NCBI GenBank assembly: GCA_039090855.1
Contig: CM077034.1
Span: forward strand, 223,040,331 to 223,104,330
Origin: Macrothele yani
Lineage: Eukaryota > Arthropoda > Arachnida > Araneae > Macrothelidae
Direction of reading: 5' to 3'
Length of the DNA stretch: 64,000 nt
The position numbers and the translations under genes were made by a program. Position 1 is the stretch's first letter; the number at the start of each line of letters is the position of its first letter. The notes under the pieces were generated by a model, which did no database searches, was not told the DNA's origin, and was given only the letters and a program-made list of their open reading frames with translations. Shown piece after piece: positions 10,921 through 22,152 of the stretch.

Positions 10921-13890
10921 CTAGTAATTAATGACTTCATGGCTTCCTCTTATTACTTTCAGTATTATAAATATTTAACGGGAATTATCGAGGATAAATT
11001 TATTAAGGTACATTACCTCTCAAATTTTAGATCTATACACTAGATCTTCGTCAGGAGTTCTTGCTTCCCCAAATAATTTCTTGACGCTCTGCCATGTTTC
11101 CGACCCGTAATCTTCTTTAATTCTAGTAATTAATGACTTCATGGCTTCCTCTTATTACTTTCAGTATTATAAATATTTAACGGGAATTATCGAGGATAAA
11201 TTTATTAAGGTACATTACCTCTCAAATTTTAGATCTACACACTAGATCTTCGTCAGCAGTTCTTGCTTCCCTAAATAATTTCTTGACGCTCTGCCACGTT
11301 TCCGACCCGTAATCTTCTTTAATTCTAGTAATTAATGACTTCATGGCTTCCTCTTATTACTTTCAGTATTATAAATATTTAACGGGAATTATCGAGGATA
11401 ATTTGTCAAGGTACATTACCTCTCAAATTTTAGATCTATACACTAGATCTTCGTCAGGAGTTCTTGCTTCCCCAAATAATTTCTTGACGCTCTGCCACGT
11501 TTCCGACCTGTAATCTTCTTTAATTCTAGTAATTAATGACTTCATGGCTTCCTCTTATTACTTTCAGTATTATAAATATTTAACGGGAATTATCGAGGAT
11601 AATTTGTCAAGGTACATTACCTCTCAAATTTTAGATCTATACACTAGATCTTCGTCAGGAGTTCTTGCTTCCCCAAATAATTTCTTGACGCTCTGCCACG
11701 TTTCCGACCTGTAATCTTCTTTAATTCTAGTAATTAATGACTTCATGGCTTCCTCTTATTACTTTCAGTATTATAAATATTTAACGGGAATTATCGAGGA
11801 TAATTTGTCAAGGTACATTACCTCTCAAATTTTAGATCTATACACTAGATCTTCGTCAGGAGTTCTTGCTTCCCTAAATAATTTCTTGACGCTCTGCCAC
11901 GTTTCCGACCCGTAATCTTCTTTAATTCTAGTAATTAATGACTTCATGGCTTCCTCTTATTACTTTCAGTATTATAAATATTTAACGGGAATTATCGAGG
12001 ATAAATTTATTAAGGTACATTACCTCTCAAATTTTAGATCTATACACTAGATCTTCGTCAGGAGTTCTTGCTTCCCTAAATAATTTCTTGACGCTCTGCC
12101 ACGTTTCCGACCCGTAATCTTCTTTAATTCTAGTAATTAATGACTTCATGGCTTCCTCTTATTACTTTCAGTATTATAAATATTTAACGGGAATTATCGA
12201 GGATAATTTGTCAAGGTACATTACCTCTCAAATTTTAGATCTATACACTAGATCTTCGTCAGGAGTTCTTGCTTCCCCAAATAATTTCTTGACGCTCTGC
12301 CACGTTTCCGACCTGTAATCTTCTTTAATTCTAGTAATTAATGACTTCATGGCTTCCTCTTATTACTTTCAGTATTATAAATATTTAACGGGAATTATCG
12401 AGGATAATTTGTCAAGGTACATTACCTCTCAAATTTTAGATCTATACACTAGATCTTCGTCAGGAGTTCTTGCTTCCCCAAATAATTTCTTGACGCTCTG
12501 CCACGTTTCCGACCTGTAATCTTCTTTAATTCTAGTAATTAATGACTTCATGGCTTCCTCTTATTACTTTCAGTATTATAAATATTTAACGGGAATTATC
12601 GAGGATAATTTGTCAAGGTACATTACCTCTCAAATTTTAGATCTATACACTAGATCTTCGTCAGGAGTTCTTGCTTCCCTAAATAATTTCTTGACGCTCT
12701 GCCACGTTTCCGACCCGTAATCTTCTTTAATTCTAGTAATTAATGACTTCATGGCTTCCTCTTATTACTTTCAGTATTATAAATATTTAACGGGAATTAT
12801 CGAGGATAAATTTATTAAGGTACATTACCTCTCAAATTTTAGATCTATACACTAGATCTTCGTCAGGAGTTCTTGCTTCCCTAAATAATTTCTTGACGCT
12901 CTGCCACGTTTCCGACCGGTAATCTTCTTTAATTCTAGTAATTAATGACTTCATGGCTTCCTCTTATTACTTTCAGTATTATAAATATTTAACGGGAATT
13001 ATCGAGGATAAATTTATTAAGGTACATTACCTCTCAAATTTTAGATCTATACACTAGATCTTCGTCAGGAGTTCTTGCTTCCCTAAATAATTTCTTGACG
13101 CTCTGCCACGTTTCCGACCCGTAATCTTCTTTAATTCTAGTAATTAATGACTTCATGGCTTCCTCTTATTACTTTCAGTATTATAAATATTTAACGGGGA
13201 TTATCGAGGATAAATTTATTAAGGTACATTACCTCTCAAATTTTAGATCTATACACTAGATCTTCGTCAGGAGTTCTTGCTTCCCTAAATAATTTCTTGA
13301 CGCTCTGCCACGTTTCCGACCGGTAATCTTCTTTAATTCTAGTAATTAATGACTTCATGGCTTCCTCTTATTACTTTCAGTATTATAAATATTTAACGGG
13401 AATTATCGAGGATAAATTTATTAAGGTACATTACCTCTCAAATTTTCGATCTAAACACTAGATCTTCGCAGGAGTTCTTGCTTCCCTAAATAATTTCTCG
13501 ACGCTCTGCCACGTTTCCGACCCGTAATCTTCTTTAATTCTAGTAATTAATGACTTCATGGCTTCCTCTTATTACTTTCAGTATTATAAATATTTAACGG
13601 GAATTATCGAGGATAAATTTATTAAGGTACATTACCTCTCAAATTTTTGATCTAAACACTAGATCTTCGTCAGGAGTTCTTGCTTCCCTAAATAATTTCT
13701 CGACGCTCTGACACGTTTCCGACCTATAATCTTCTTTAATTCTAGTAATTAATGACTTCATGGCTTCTTCTTATTACTTTCAGAATTATAAATATTTAAC
13801 GGGAATTATCGAGGATTAATTTATTAGGTACATTACCTCTCAAATTTTCGATCTAAACACTAGATCTTCGTCAGGAGTTCTTGCTTCCTT
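10921..13890. repeat. 201-bp tandem array carrying hammerhead-like cores, about 14.5 units
   Basis: Head-to-tail units of about 200 to 202 bp start at CTAGTAATTAATGAC. Period differences come from a small variant in one segment (AAATTTATTAAGG or AATTTGTCAAGG). On the minus strand each unit reads CTC, CTGACGA, a palindromic stem GATCTA/TAGATC, then AAAATTT and GAG. In about twelve units the base after the stem is T instead of the G required for GAAA. Of the last three units, one has GAAA but a broken CTGANGA, one has A at the G position, and only the unit next to the PLE keeps both boxes. The array joins directly to the 3' end of the PLE endonuclease fragment. Confidence 0.9.
13838..13878 (-). 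ncRNA. Hammerhead-ribozyme-like motif 3' of PLE fragment 1
   Basis: On the minus strand: CTC, CTGACGA, one unpaired A, stem II GATCTA/TAGATC with a 5-nt loop, GAAA, a self-complementary AATT stem III, T as cleavage-site base, then GAG pairing with the initial CTC. It starts 13 bases after the PLE endonuclease frame ends at 13891, on the same strand, as expected for type I hammerheads of Penelope-like elements. Stem I is only 3 bp and one base is unpaired before stem II, so activity is not assured. Confidence 0.65.
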
Positions 13891-14510
13891 CTACTTCCAC
13901 AGGTCTGGTGACCAAGCCTGATGGATTTTCCATCCAGCATAGTCATTGATGTTGCCACCTTGTGTCTTGTAAATTTCCAGGGATTCCTCTAATTTCTGGA
14001 TAATTGCATGGGATTGATGTTTGATCACTTTTAAGGAGTCCCAGTCCATTTTGTGGCCAGTTTCTTGTATGTGCCTGTCTAATCCTGTTTTATTTGAGCT
14101 GTTCCTTATTGCTGCTTTGTGTTCTTTAATTCTGGTGGTTAACCTTCTTCCTGTTTCTCCTATATATGGTAATCCACAAGAACAAACTATTTTATAAATG
14201 ACTCCTTCCTGGAGTAAAGTATTTTCTTCTTTTTGTTTTAGGGATGGTAAGTGTTTTTTAATTTTGTTATACAAACCTGGAGCTAACCTAATTTTATATT
14301 TAGTGCTGATTTTTTTCAGTTTTTCAAACAGTCTCTTGTGGTAAGTGACTTTTCTTGTGAATAAATATTCAATTTTCTCTTTATTTTTGTCTGTAGTACC
14401 AGTTCTGTTCCTAGTAGGAAATACTGTCGTCGCATGTTTTTCATCACCAGAAGTTGTATTATTGTTACGGAATGAATGCCAAAGCCAGGGGGATAGCGCT
14501 TCTTCAAATA
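13891..14510 (-). pseudogene. Penelope-like element fragment 1: linker and GIY-YIG endonuclease
   Basis: The 127-codon frame at 14274-13891 holds a GIY-YIG endonuclease of the Penelope type: VIYKIVCSCG, then PYIGETGRRLTTRIKEH, then TGLDRHIQETGH. In PLEs this C-terminal nuclease nicks the target for target-primed reverse transcription. Upstream, to about 14510, the linker between RT and nuclease is readable in another frame (FTRKVTYHKRLFEKL, then RLAPGLYNK); it matches the linker of PLE fragment 3. No RT is present, so the copy is 5'-truncated. A 201-bp array follows it directly. Confidence 0.88.
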
Positions 14511-14753
14511 TATTATGCTCTACATCCAGAAATTGGGGCCATACGTAGTTTTGCTCCAGATGTTGTTTACAGTTAATGACAGGATGCTTGCCTCGGATGA
14601 AACTAGCCTCCGGTGTTTAGTGACAAAATGCGTAAACTGCCCTGAAACAGGAGGACGCAGACTGATGGGCAAAAAAGCCGGGCTTTATGAGGAGGGAGTG
14701 ATAACAGAATATTTATTGCACAGCCCCGGGTGGGGTGGGGTCTCTGAAACAAC

Positions 14754-15345
14754 TTGCCGCGAGGAGTGAGGGAGGGGAATTGGAAGCTTCCCACCGAGCC
14801 CCCTCCCCCCCCTCCCAACATGCACAACAGCAGTACTACTGAAGTAAAGCCTAAGTTTCGTTTAAGATTTAAGAACGAGCCTGTGCACTTAGCCGGGAGA
14901 AGAGCAAAAATGCTCGACACCGATAACTTACGTCGTAGTTTGTCTGAGAGAACAGTAGTTTGTGTTAGGGCTGCGGACATAAATTACATTTAGTAACGGA
15001 TATGATTTTTTTGGGGGTGGGGGGTGGGGGAATCCAGCAACGAGAGTAAATCTCATAGTAAGCAATTATGTGAAATTCCCGATCTGTCAGCGGTAGTTAC
15101 AAATTCGTCTTCTGCATTGTTGAATGATGTAATTTCAGAATTGGAATCTGCGTCGTTGGCAAAATTGAAACTTACGCAAGCGGACTATGATAAAGTGTAC
15201 GCAAAAAAACACCGTCTGATAGTTCAGGAATCTTAGATAAAAACATTTAATTGGCTAAAGTCAAATGACAACAAGACTATTATGTGGTGCGCTGCTTGCC
15301 AAAACCTTCCTAAAATTGCCGATACCACCAGCAATTTTTTCAAGT
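14754..15345 (+). pseudogene. N-terminal remnant of a hAT transposase with zinc-finger-like segment (hAT-B)
   Basis: Two open pieces lie in sequence: 14754-14993, with methionines at 14754 and 14821, and 15024-15236. After a stop, the frame continues as TFNWLKSNDNKTIMWCAACQ near 15240-15300, followed by a segment ending NFFK. A tryptophan followed by a CxxC pair is the pattern of the TTF-type zinc finger at the start of some hAT transposases. No catalytic domain follows; the region downstream is AT-rich up to the right terminal repeat. Assignment to hAT-B rests on this motif and on position between its ends. Confidence 0.5.
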
Positions 15346-15909
15346 AATGTGTGTGTGGGGGGAGGGGGGGTGCAGGTGGTAATATAGTTTAATAACTATA
15401 AGTGCACACAACAGTAGTCTAAAACGTAAGGATTGCCTTTGTTTCTAAACAATTCTTGGGATATTTTATGATGCAAAATCACTTCCGTTTGCACAAGAGT
15501 AAAAAGATAAATAATTTTTACATTCAAAATTGTTGAAAACTACTTAAACTACTGTACGGTTAACTATGACTATTTTTTTTTTATTTTTTGCAAAACACAG
15601 GGCGTATATTAAAAATTCTTGGACATGGCATAATCACTAGATTTCTCAAATACCATCGATTACCTTTCTTTAAACTTAAGATATATGCTTTTGTGCACTT
15701 CGAACACAGACACTTTAAAATGGCAATGCAAAAGATGTATAAAAAGTTTTGCATAATTTTTAACTTTAAAAAAATGAGGCTCCTGTTTTGTTATCTTAAA
15801 AGATAAACTTTTCTGGGCATGTAGATTTTACTTCTGGGCAAGTAAATATCTTCTGCACTTGCCCAGCTGGGCATGTAACTTTTCAGATATTTTTCAAACC
15901 CTGTAACAA

Positions 15910-17208
15910 ACAACCTGCTACATCCTGTTCTTTTGGTGGCTTATAGCCAGGATAATGCATTTCAATAAGGTTTTTGAACTCCTTATTTACAACCTTGTGA
16001 AATGGAGAGTTTGAAGAATAGATCATTCAAGCAGTTTGCAGATCAAACATTTTTTTCTGTTCAGCTGTGGTTTGTGTCACAGATTTAGTGGTTGCTTCAG
16101 GTACCAATGACAGTTCTACTTTATGCTGGGATTCCTTGGCAGGTGAAGCATCATAAACTTCAGCTGTGGTTCATGTCACAGATTTAGTGGTTGCTTCAGG
16201 TACCAATGACAGTTCTCTTTTATGCTGGGATTCCTTAGCAGGTGAAGCACCATAAACTTCAGCTGTGGTTCGTGTCACAGATTTAGTGGTTGCTTCAGGT
16301 ACCAATGACAGTTCTCTTTTATGCTGGGATTCCTTGGCAGGTGAAGCATCATAAACTTCAGCTGTGGTTTGTGTCACAGATTTAGTGGTTGCTTCAGGTA
16401 CTAATGACAGTTCTCTTTTATGCTGGGATTCCTTGGCAGGCGAAGCATCATAAACTTCAGCTGTGGTTCGTGTCACAGATTTAGTGGTTGCTTCAGGTAC
16501 CAATGACAGTTCTCTTTTATGCTGGGATTCCTTGGCAGGCGAAGCATCATAAACTTCAGCTGTGGTTCGTGTCACAGATTTAGTGGTTGCTTCAGGTACC
16601 AATGACAGTTCTCTTTTATGCTGGGATTCCTTGGCAGGCGAAGCATCATAAACTTCAGCTGTGGTTCGTGTCACAGATTTAGTGGTTGCTTCAGGTACCA
16701 ATGACAGTTCTCTTTTATGCTGGGATTCCTTGGCAGGTGAAGCATCATAAACTTCAGCTGTGGTTCGTGTCACAGATTTAGTGGTTGCTTCAGGTACCAA
16801 TGACAGTTCTCTTTTATGCTGGGATTCCTTGGCAGGTGAAGCATCATAAACTTCAGCTGTGGTTCGTGTCACAGATTTAGTGGTTGCTTCAGGTACCAAT
16901 GACAGTTCTCTTTTATGCTGGGATTCCTTGGCAGGCGAAGCATCATAAACTTCAGCTGTGGTTCGTGGCACAGATTTAGTGGTTGCTTCAGGTACCAATG
17001 ACAGTTCTCTTTTATGCTGGGATTCCTTGGCAGGTGAAGCATCATAAACTTCAGCTGTGGTTCGTGTCACAGATTCCATAACTGCTGAAATCCACTTGAG
17101 AGCCGGGAAAGTCCGATAACTGCTGAAACCGTTCACGTCTTCCATGTCCAGGCATTGCAGCTTCTTCAGGGTCTTCGCACGTGTCCGTACGCCGACGACT
17201 GATTACAA
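15910..17208 (-). pseudogene. hAT-A transposase, N-terminal part with 33-residue tandem repeats
   Basis: The minus-strand frame is open from just after a stop near 17203, with a methionine at 17145 and 324 codons to a stop at 16171. It starts with a unique segment and then repeats a 33-residue unit (TTAEVYDASPAKES and so on) nine times. The stop at 16171 is a CGA-to-TGA change in one more unit. Reading on past it, and past a second stop near 16028, gives YSSNSPFHKVVNKEF and HYPGYKPPKEQDVAGCLL, a conserved hAT transposase block. So the repeats sit directly before a standard hAT domain. A possible splice acceptor AG lies near 17196. Confidence 0.7.
16060..17085. repeat. 99-bp coding minisatellite, about 10-11 units
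   Basis: Units start at CAGCTGTGGTT every 99 bp from about 16061 to 17051 and differ by few substitutions (for example GGTGAAGC or GGCGAAGC). As 99 is a multiple of three, the minus-strand frame is kept through all units. Low divergence indicates recent expansion relative to the decayed hAT around it. Confidence 0.92.
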
Positions 17209-17212
17209 TCAC

Positions 17213-19180
17213 TGTTACCCGTATGTCCTCCGGAATATCGTGTAACATTGGAGGACCATGATTTCGTAGGTATGAATTTCGGAAAGGGGGCCTACAAATT
17301 AGTAAGTGTGGGAAAGCAATATATTCACCAAATAATTCCTACGGTATCGCATAGTACGAGGAAATAGTTAAACGAGGAAGAGTAGTTACCAAGTAAACAA
17401 TTTAGAGAGCGCGGGAATTGGGAAAGAAAATCCGAGAAGCATAATGTGGACAGGCGTTCTAAGAGGATAATTATAATACCTATTTCATAATTTTTCTAAG
17501 ACCTGGCTGAGCAGATTTCTTTCTTGAGGAGGAAATTCCTTATTTTTTTTTCATCATTCTTTTGAATTGTTTTTTTTATTTTATTTTGTGTTCCCCGAGC
17601 TCTCCGGAAATTCCAGTAAGAATACGCACGAAACACACCCCTAGGTTAGTAAAGAGAAAACTCGGAGGTTTTAGCAAGCAACGCTACGAGAATGAAATGC
17701 TCGCAATCACAGGTGGGGGCCAATTTACTGGACCTTTCGCTATTAACGAAGTCACGTTTTACGCACGCTAGCGGGCAACGAACAGGGCATATTTCTCGTA
17801 GTGGGCGTAACTGGTTGACACCAACAGAAAGAGTCATACAGGAAGCGTACGTGAAAATTCTAAGGCAGCGCGGACATCCCGCGGAGCAGTTGACAAGATA
17901 AAGGAATATTCATCTTCAAGAAAACTCGATGTTCTCAAGCCTTTGCCAACGAATCGGAGGGATTCCCATACAGGGATGTAAACCAATGCCGAAGCGAGGA
18001 AAAGCGGCCCAACCAATAAGGGGAGAACCATTTGGGTAGGACAGGAACACCCCCGAACCCCTTAAACATAGACGAGAGAAAAAGTTTTTTTTTTTTTAGG
18101 CGGAGATGATTTTGGGAGAACACGGGATGGAATGATGACTGCTATTTCTGGGTGAACGCAGAGAGGAAAGATGGACTCTAGATGAATCCTGGGCAGAATA
18201 TCGCAGAAAGAATTTAGTTAGGAGCTTTTCTCCTGAGAAGACGCTAAAAATTGAGCAAGTTGATTTCCAGGTGAAGGGAAGTATGATGTTTTTCCCTGAG
18301 AGGTTTTTACGCAAATTTTGGGTGAAGCATCGAGTGATCTTATGCGGGCAGTGTGCATTCAGCAGGACCGGATGAGGTCCCAACCATAGACTTTATACCT
18401 ATAAGTAATACCGGACGACAACGAAATAGATGAAAAGAAAAGAATTTGGTGAGAAAAATTTCATAATTCCCAATATCTCGTTAGCATGATCATGATTTTG
18501 TCTCCTATACATCCTCGGTAGAAAAGATAATTTTAATCTCTTGCAAGTGCTGAATAACATAATGTGTCTTATATTTTGCGGAAGGTGAACTTTAAAATAT
18601 GATTGCGAATATCAAAAAGCATAATGAACTTAAAATATATTTTGGTTTAAATTAATAGAAATCTCCACCGATCAGTGTAATAGATTTTAAGGAAACACAA
18701 ATGAAAATAAATTCTGTATTTTATAATGAAATTTACCCGAGTTTCTCAAATCTTTGAAAATTCAAAATAAGTGAATCTTTGTTTATTTTAACCTGAATAA
18801 TTAAGTAGAACAATCGTAAAGTTTTGGTAGAGTAACAACTCCAAGATTTTAAGAAGAAAATAACTTTTAACATTTAGCAAACCCAGTCGCAGGAAAATAA
18901 AAGGTCCAAATCTGACATGAGTTTATTAAATTTCAAGCGGCATATGGAGGAATATGGGTTTCCCATGTTCTCCCATATGAAACACAACGCAATGCACCCG
19001 TCAACCCTGAACTTGGAGACCCTCCATTAGGGAACCCAACTTCACGGTAGACACCCATAGGCGGAAGATAATAGAGAGTAAAGAGTTACGAAAATTAACG
19101 GCCTTCTTAATAATTAATCCCACTGCAGCGAATAGGACGCAGCAGATGGTTCGCCCTCACATCGAGTAGGGGTGGTAATA
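17213..19180 (+). repeat. 5' LTR (1968 bp)
   Basis: Direct repeat of 29762-31727. Short terminal inverted match TGTTACC/GGTAATA. A possible core promoter is the CTTTATACC sequence near 18389, but no experimental landmark is visible. Small open frames inside occur identically in both LTRs and have no recognisable product. Confidence 0.95.
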
Positions 19181-19186
19181 TAAAAC

Positions 19187-19209
19187 TGGTGCCGTGTGAC
19201 CAGGATTTT
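19187..19209 (+). promoter_or_regulatory. Primer-binding site resembling tRNA-His, with 2-nt insertion
   Basis: Six bases after the LTR comes TGGTGCCGTG, then TG, then ACCAGGATT. Without the inserted TG it is complementary to the 3' end of insect-type tRNA-His, including CCA. A partly similar segment follows at about 19232-19262 (GTGCTAGGACCAGGATTTC), suggesting a degenerate duplication of the primer region. Assignment rests on my memory of the tRNA-His 3' sequence. Confidence 0.65.
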
Positions 19210-20808
19210 TTCAGTTCTTTGGTTAATTAATATAAAATTTGTGCTAGGACCAGGATTTCTTTGATCCTGTGGTTAAAAAAAAAAAAAGAATATTTGTTTT
19301 CGGTGGTCATGATAATTAATCAAGTATACAGAATTAGCAGAATAATGCGATGTGTTTCTATTATCTCCCCTTCAATTCTGAGTAACAAGATGCAGGTTTC
19401 ATAGAAAAATTAAGGAAATTGTAGCAAGATTTTAACTTCAAAAAAAATAGTGAAGGTGAAATGCAAGTAAATAAGTTGCAGGAAATCAGATTATGCTGAA
19501 ATAAATTTAAATTTCTAAGGAAATAGGCAGAAAAACAAATAAGAGTGATACTGCTAATTTAGCAAATGAATAGATGAAATCTTACAGAAAATACATGAAA
19601 ATTAATAGTACGGAGAAAATAAATTTATACAAGTGTAATTCATGAATAATTTTGATTTATCGTTGAAAATCAAGGGAAAATTCCTTGCAAATCAAAGTGA
19701 AATTATTTTTGATGTGTTGTTTATTTGTGCATTTGAGTGTTGTGATTTTAAATCGGTAACTAGGAGGAATAATAGGTTCATTGATAACTTGGGGATTGTA
19801 TAATTTAACGGTGAGGCACTGATAGAAGAGTAGTGATGAGAAGTTGTAGTGATATATATTTTAAAATCAAAAGTGCATTATTATTGAAGTGTGATTTTAT
19901 TATGTGTGTTAATGCATTGATAAGAAACTGATAATTTAAGAAGGAATAGGCAGGTTAATTATTGATAAGAGGAATTTTTTTCTGCAAGATATAGGAGCTA
20001 ATAGAAGGTTAAGCAGTAATCTTGATTTGTTTTGGAAGACTAAAAGGGAATGTAATATCTAAGTGTGTGTTTTATTGTGCATTTAAATGTGTAGAGGTAG
20101 TTGGGAGTGTAGACAGAGAGTAGTTGAGTGGATTAATATTTGGAAAAGAGTAACAAAAAGGACTAGTGCAAAAATAATTGGTAGGAGTAATAATTGAATA
20201 ATGCTGGAAAAAATTTTTGAAATGAAAATAGTGTTTATTGAAGTGTGATTTATTGTGCTTTAAATGTGTGATTTATATGCATCCAGCAAGGGAAGTAGAC
20301 AGAGGTTATTGCTAGTACACTAAAATTTAATGAATTTAGGAAGTCAGCATAAGTATTTGAGGTGTGGTTCTAATTTCTTGAAAAAGTGGTTATCGTATTA
20401 ATTTTGTTACAAGTGCATAATTTGATCTCAAATGTTTCTAGTGTATTTATATATATATTTAAGACGTTCAAATTTATTACATATCTTAGTGTGAAGTGCT
20501 GGTTGTATATGTGCATATTTTGAGGGAATTTTGTTTAGTGTGTCGCGAGTTAGGTACAGTTAAATTGAAAGCCGAATGCAATTTAGGAGTAAGCTAGGAA
20601 CGTTAATCATCTTATTCGTAGACAATTGTTTTCTGATCATAAGTCAAGTGGGTTAGCAGACGAAGCAGCGAGTTACGTTAGAGTGAATTTTTTATTTTTA
20701 CGTGGTAGCTTCACCGGAATTTTTCTAATTTTATGCGACTTTACGAGATTACGAAGCATATAGTAGAAGCCGTGGGAATTTAAGTTAGTAAGGTTAAAGA
20801 ATAAATAT
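19210..20808 (+). other. Untranslated leader of the LTR element
   Basis: 1.6 kb of AT-rich sequence with no credible frame, between primer site and gag. It would be the place for packaging signals, but I see no defined structure. Confidence 0.5.
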
Positions 20809-22152
20809 ATGGCTAACCAACAGAACGGAGAACAGAGCAACGGTGAACAGAATTTTGTTTCGGAAAATTGCATAGTTGATCAACAGAACCAGGAGAACGA
20901 CCTTCAGGGCACTCTAGAAGGGGAAGCCGTGTCAGAAAATTGTGTAGTAGCCCCGCAGAACGTACCAATAATGGCGGGAATGTTGGCGTATATCCCCACA
21001 TTCAGCGGATCGGATGAAAATCTGACCGCACGTCAATTTTTCGAAACGTTGGAGAGCACCGCCGAACTGTCAGGATGGAACGACGCCGTTAAAATTTTAT
21101 CAGCTAAAGCAAAATTCAAAGGAGCCGCCAGTCACTTTCTTTCGGAGGCCGTCGATATTAGGAGGGAGACCGAGTACGAACGATTTAAGCAGGCGATAGT
21201 ACAAAGATTCGACGCATTGCAACCGGTTACCGTGAGAATGCAGAAATTTACGACTTGCCGACAAAAACCAGGAGAACGGGTGGCCGAGTATGTAGCTCGT
21301 CTTAACGGCTTAGCTTATTCCTACATGGAGACGATGGATTTAGAAAATGAGCAAGTGCGAGGACTGGTAGACAGCACTAAAATGTCGCAGTTTTTGAATG
21401 GATTAAACCCCAAATTGAGGCGCACGGTTTTATCCTTCACCCCGGAAAATTTTCAGGCAGCAGTTCAGAGAGCGCTGGCCGAAGAGTCTCACAATCTCTT
21501 ATTAGACCGGGACGTTAACGCTTACGATGCCCAGCAGGAATCGAGTTCGATCCCAGGGACTTCACTAGGGCAACAGACCAATTCAACGGACCAGATAGCT
21601 GACTTGTGTTCTATGATGGCGAAGCAGCTAGCAACTCATGAGATGCAGGTGAACGCTCTGAAAAGTGAGGCAGGTCATTTGAGGGAAAGGCTAAGGCAAG
21701 CAGAGAATTCGCATCGGACGCACGCAAATCGCATGAGAAATTTCCAAAGCACTAATTATCAATCTAGGGGAAATTTACCCGACGTAGACATTACTTCGGC
21801 CATCTGCTATAACTGCGGCGATTTTGGCCATATCAAGCGATTTTGTTATCGGAACAATCGGGAAGGAGCAGCTTATACGCAACCATCGCAGCAAGCTGAA
21901 AGAGGTTCATGGGACAGGGCACCCAACCCTTCGTACCCGCGACAGCAGAATAACTTCTCCCCTGGCGACAGCCGCGGTAATCAGTATCGCTCCTACAGGA
22001 ACTACAGCGCCACTTACCGAGAGGACGCTCACGTCCCACAGAATCCAAGGAACTTAGGAAACAGAAGAGAAAACCGCGTTCGTTTTGAAGAGGATGCACC
22101 AGGAAGAGATTGCAATAGGTATTCCAGGCAAAATTCGCGTCCTTTAAACTAA
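20809..22152 (+). CDS. gag: Gag polyprotein with CCHC zinc knuckle
   Basis: A 447-residue frame starting at ATG 20809, after AT-rich leader. Residues about 60-230 have the pattern of Ty3/gypsy capsid: a FSGSDE motif, an ARQFFETLE segment, then a region rich in amphipathic helices ending in an LNGL motif. Residues about 338-351 form one zinc knuckle (C-x2-C-x4-H-x4-C), which binds genomic RNA in this family. The C-terminus is basic and rich in Asn, Arg and Ser, as in nucleocapsid tails. The frame is intact and ends in TAA just after a slippery heptamer, so Gag and a Gag-protease fusion are both expected. Confidence 0.9.
   Translation: MANQQNGEQSNGEQNFVSENCIVDQQNQENDLQGTLEGEAVSENCVVAPQNVPIMAGMLAYIPTFSGSDENLTARQFFETLESTAELSGWNDAVKILSAKAKFKGAASHFLSEAVDIRRETEYERFKQAIVQRFDALQPVTVRMQKFTTCRQKPGERVAEYVARLNGLAYSYMETMDLENEQVRGLVDSTKMSQFLNGLNPKLRRTVLSFTPENFQAAVQRALAEESHNLLLDRDVNAYDAQQESSSIPGTSLGQQTNSTDQIADLCSMMAKQLATHEMQVNALKSEAGHLRERLRQAENSHRTHANRMRNFQSTNYQSRGNLPDVDITSAICYNCGDFGHIKRFCYRNNREGAAYTQPSQQAERGSWDRAPNPSYPRQQNNFSPGDSRGNQYRSYRNYSATYREDAHVPQNPRNLGNRRENRVRFEEDAPGRDCNRYSRQNSRPLN

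Larger units (their letters stand above)
10761..15903. mobile_element. Nested hAT-like transposon (hAT-B)
   Basis: The left end begins CAGGGCTTGAAAAATATC and the right end is its inverted match (CAGGGTTTGAAAAATATC on the minus strand). Both outer flanks read TAACAA (10755-10760 and 15904-15909); this 6-bp identity may be what is left of an 8-bp hAT target duplication. The insertion lies inside the hAT-A transposase: removing it with one flank copy rejoins a readable minus-strand frame near the LLDEA motif. Repeated TGCCCAG/CTGGGCA segments lie just inside the right end. Its cargo is the 201-bp array, a PLE fragment and a zinc-finger-like N-terminal remnant at 14754-15345. From 15346 to 15903 I see no gene. 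Confidence 0.75.

Noticed and set aside
10921..13890. CRISPR-like regular repeats
   Set aside because: Units are contiguous tandem copies without unique spacers, in eukaryotic DNA; the same applies to the other arrays here.
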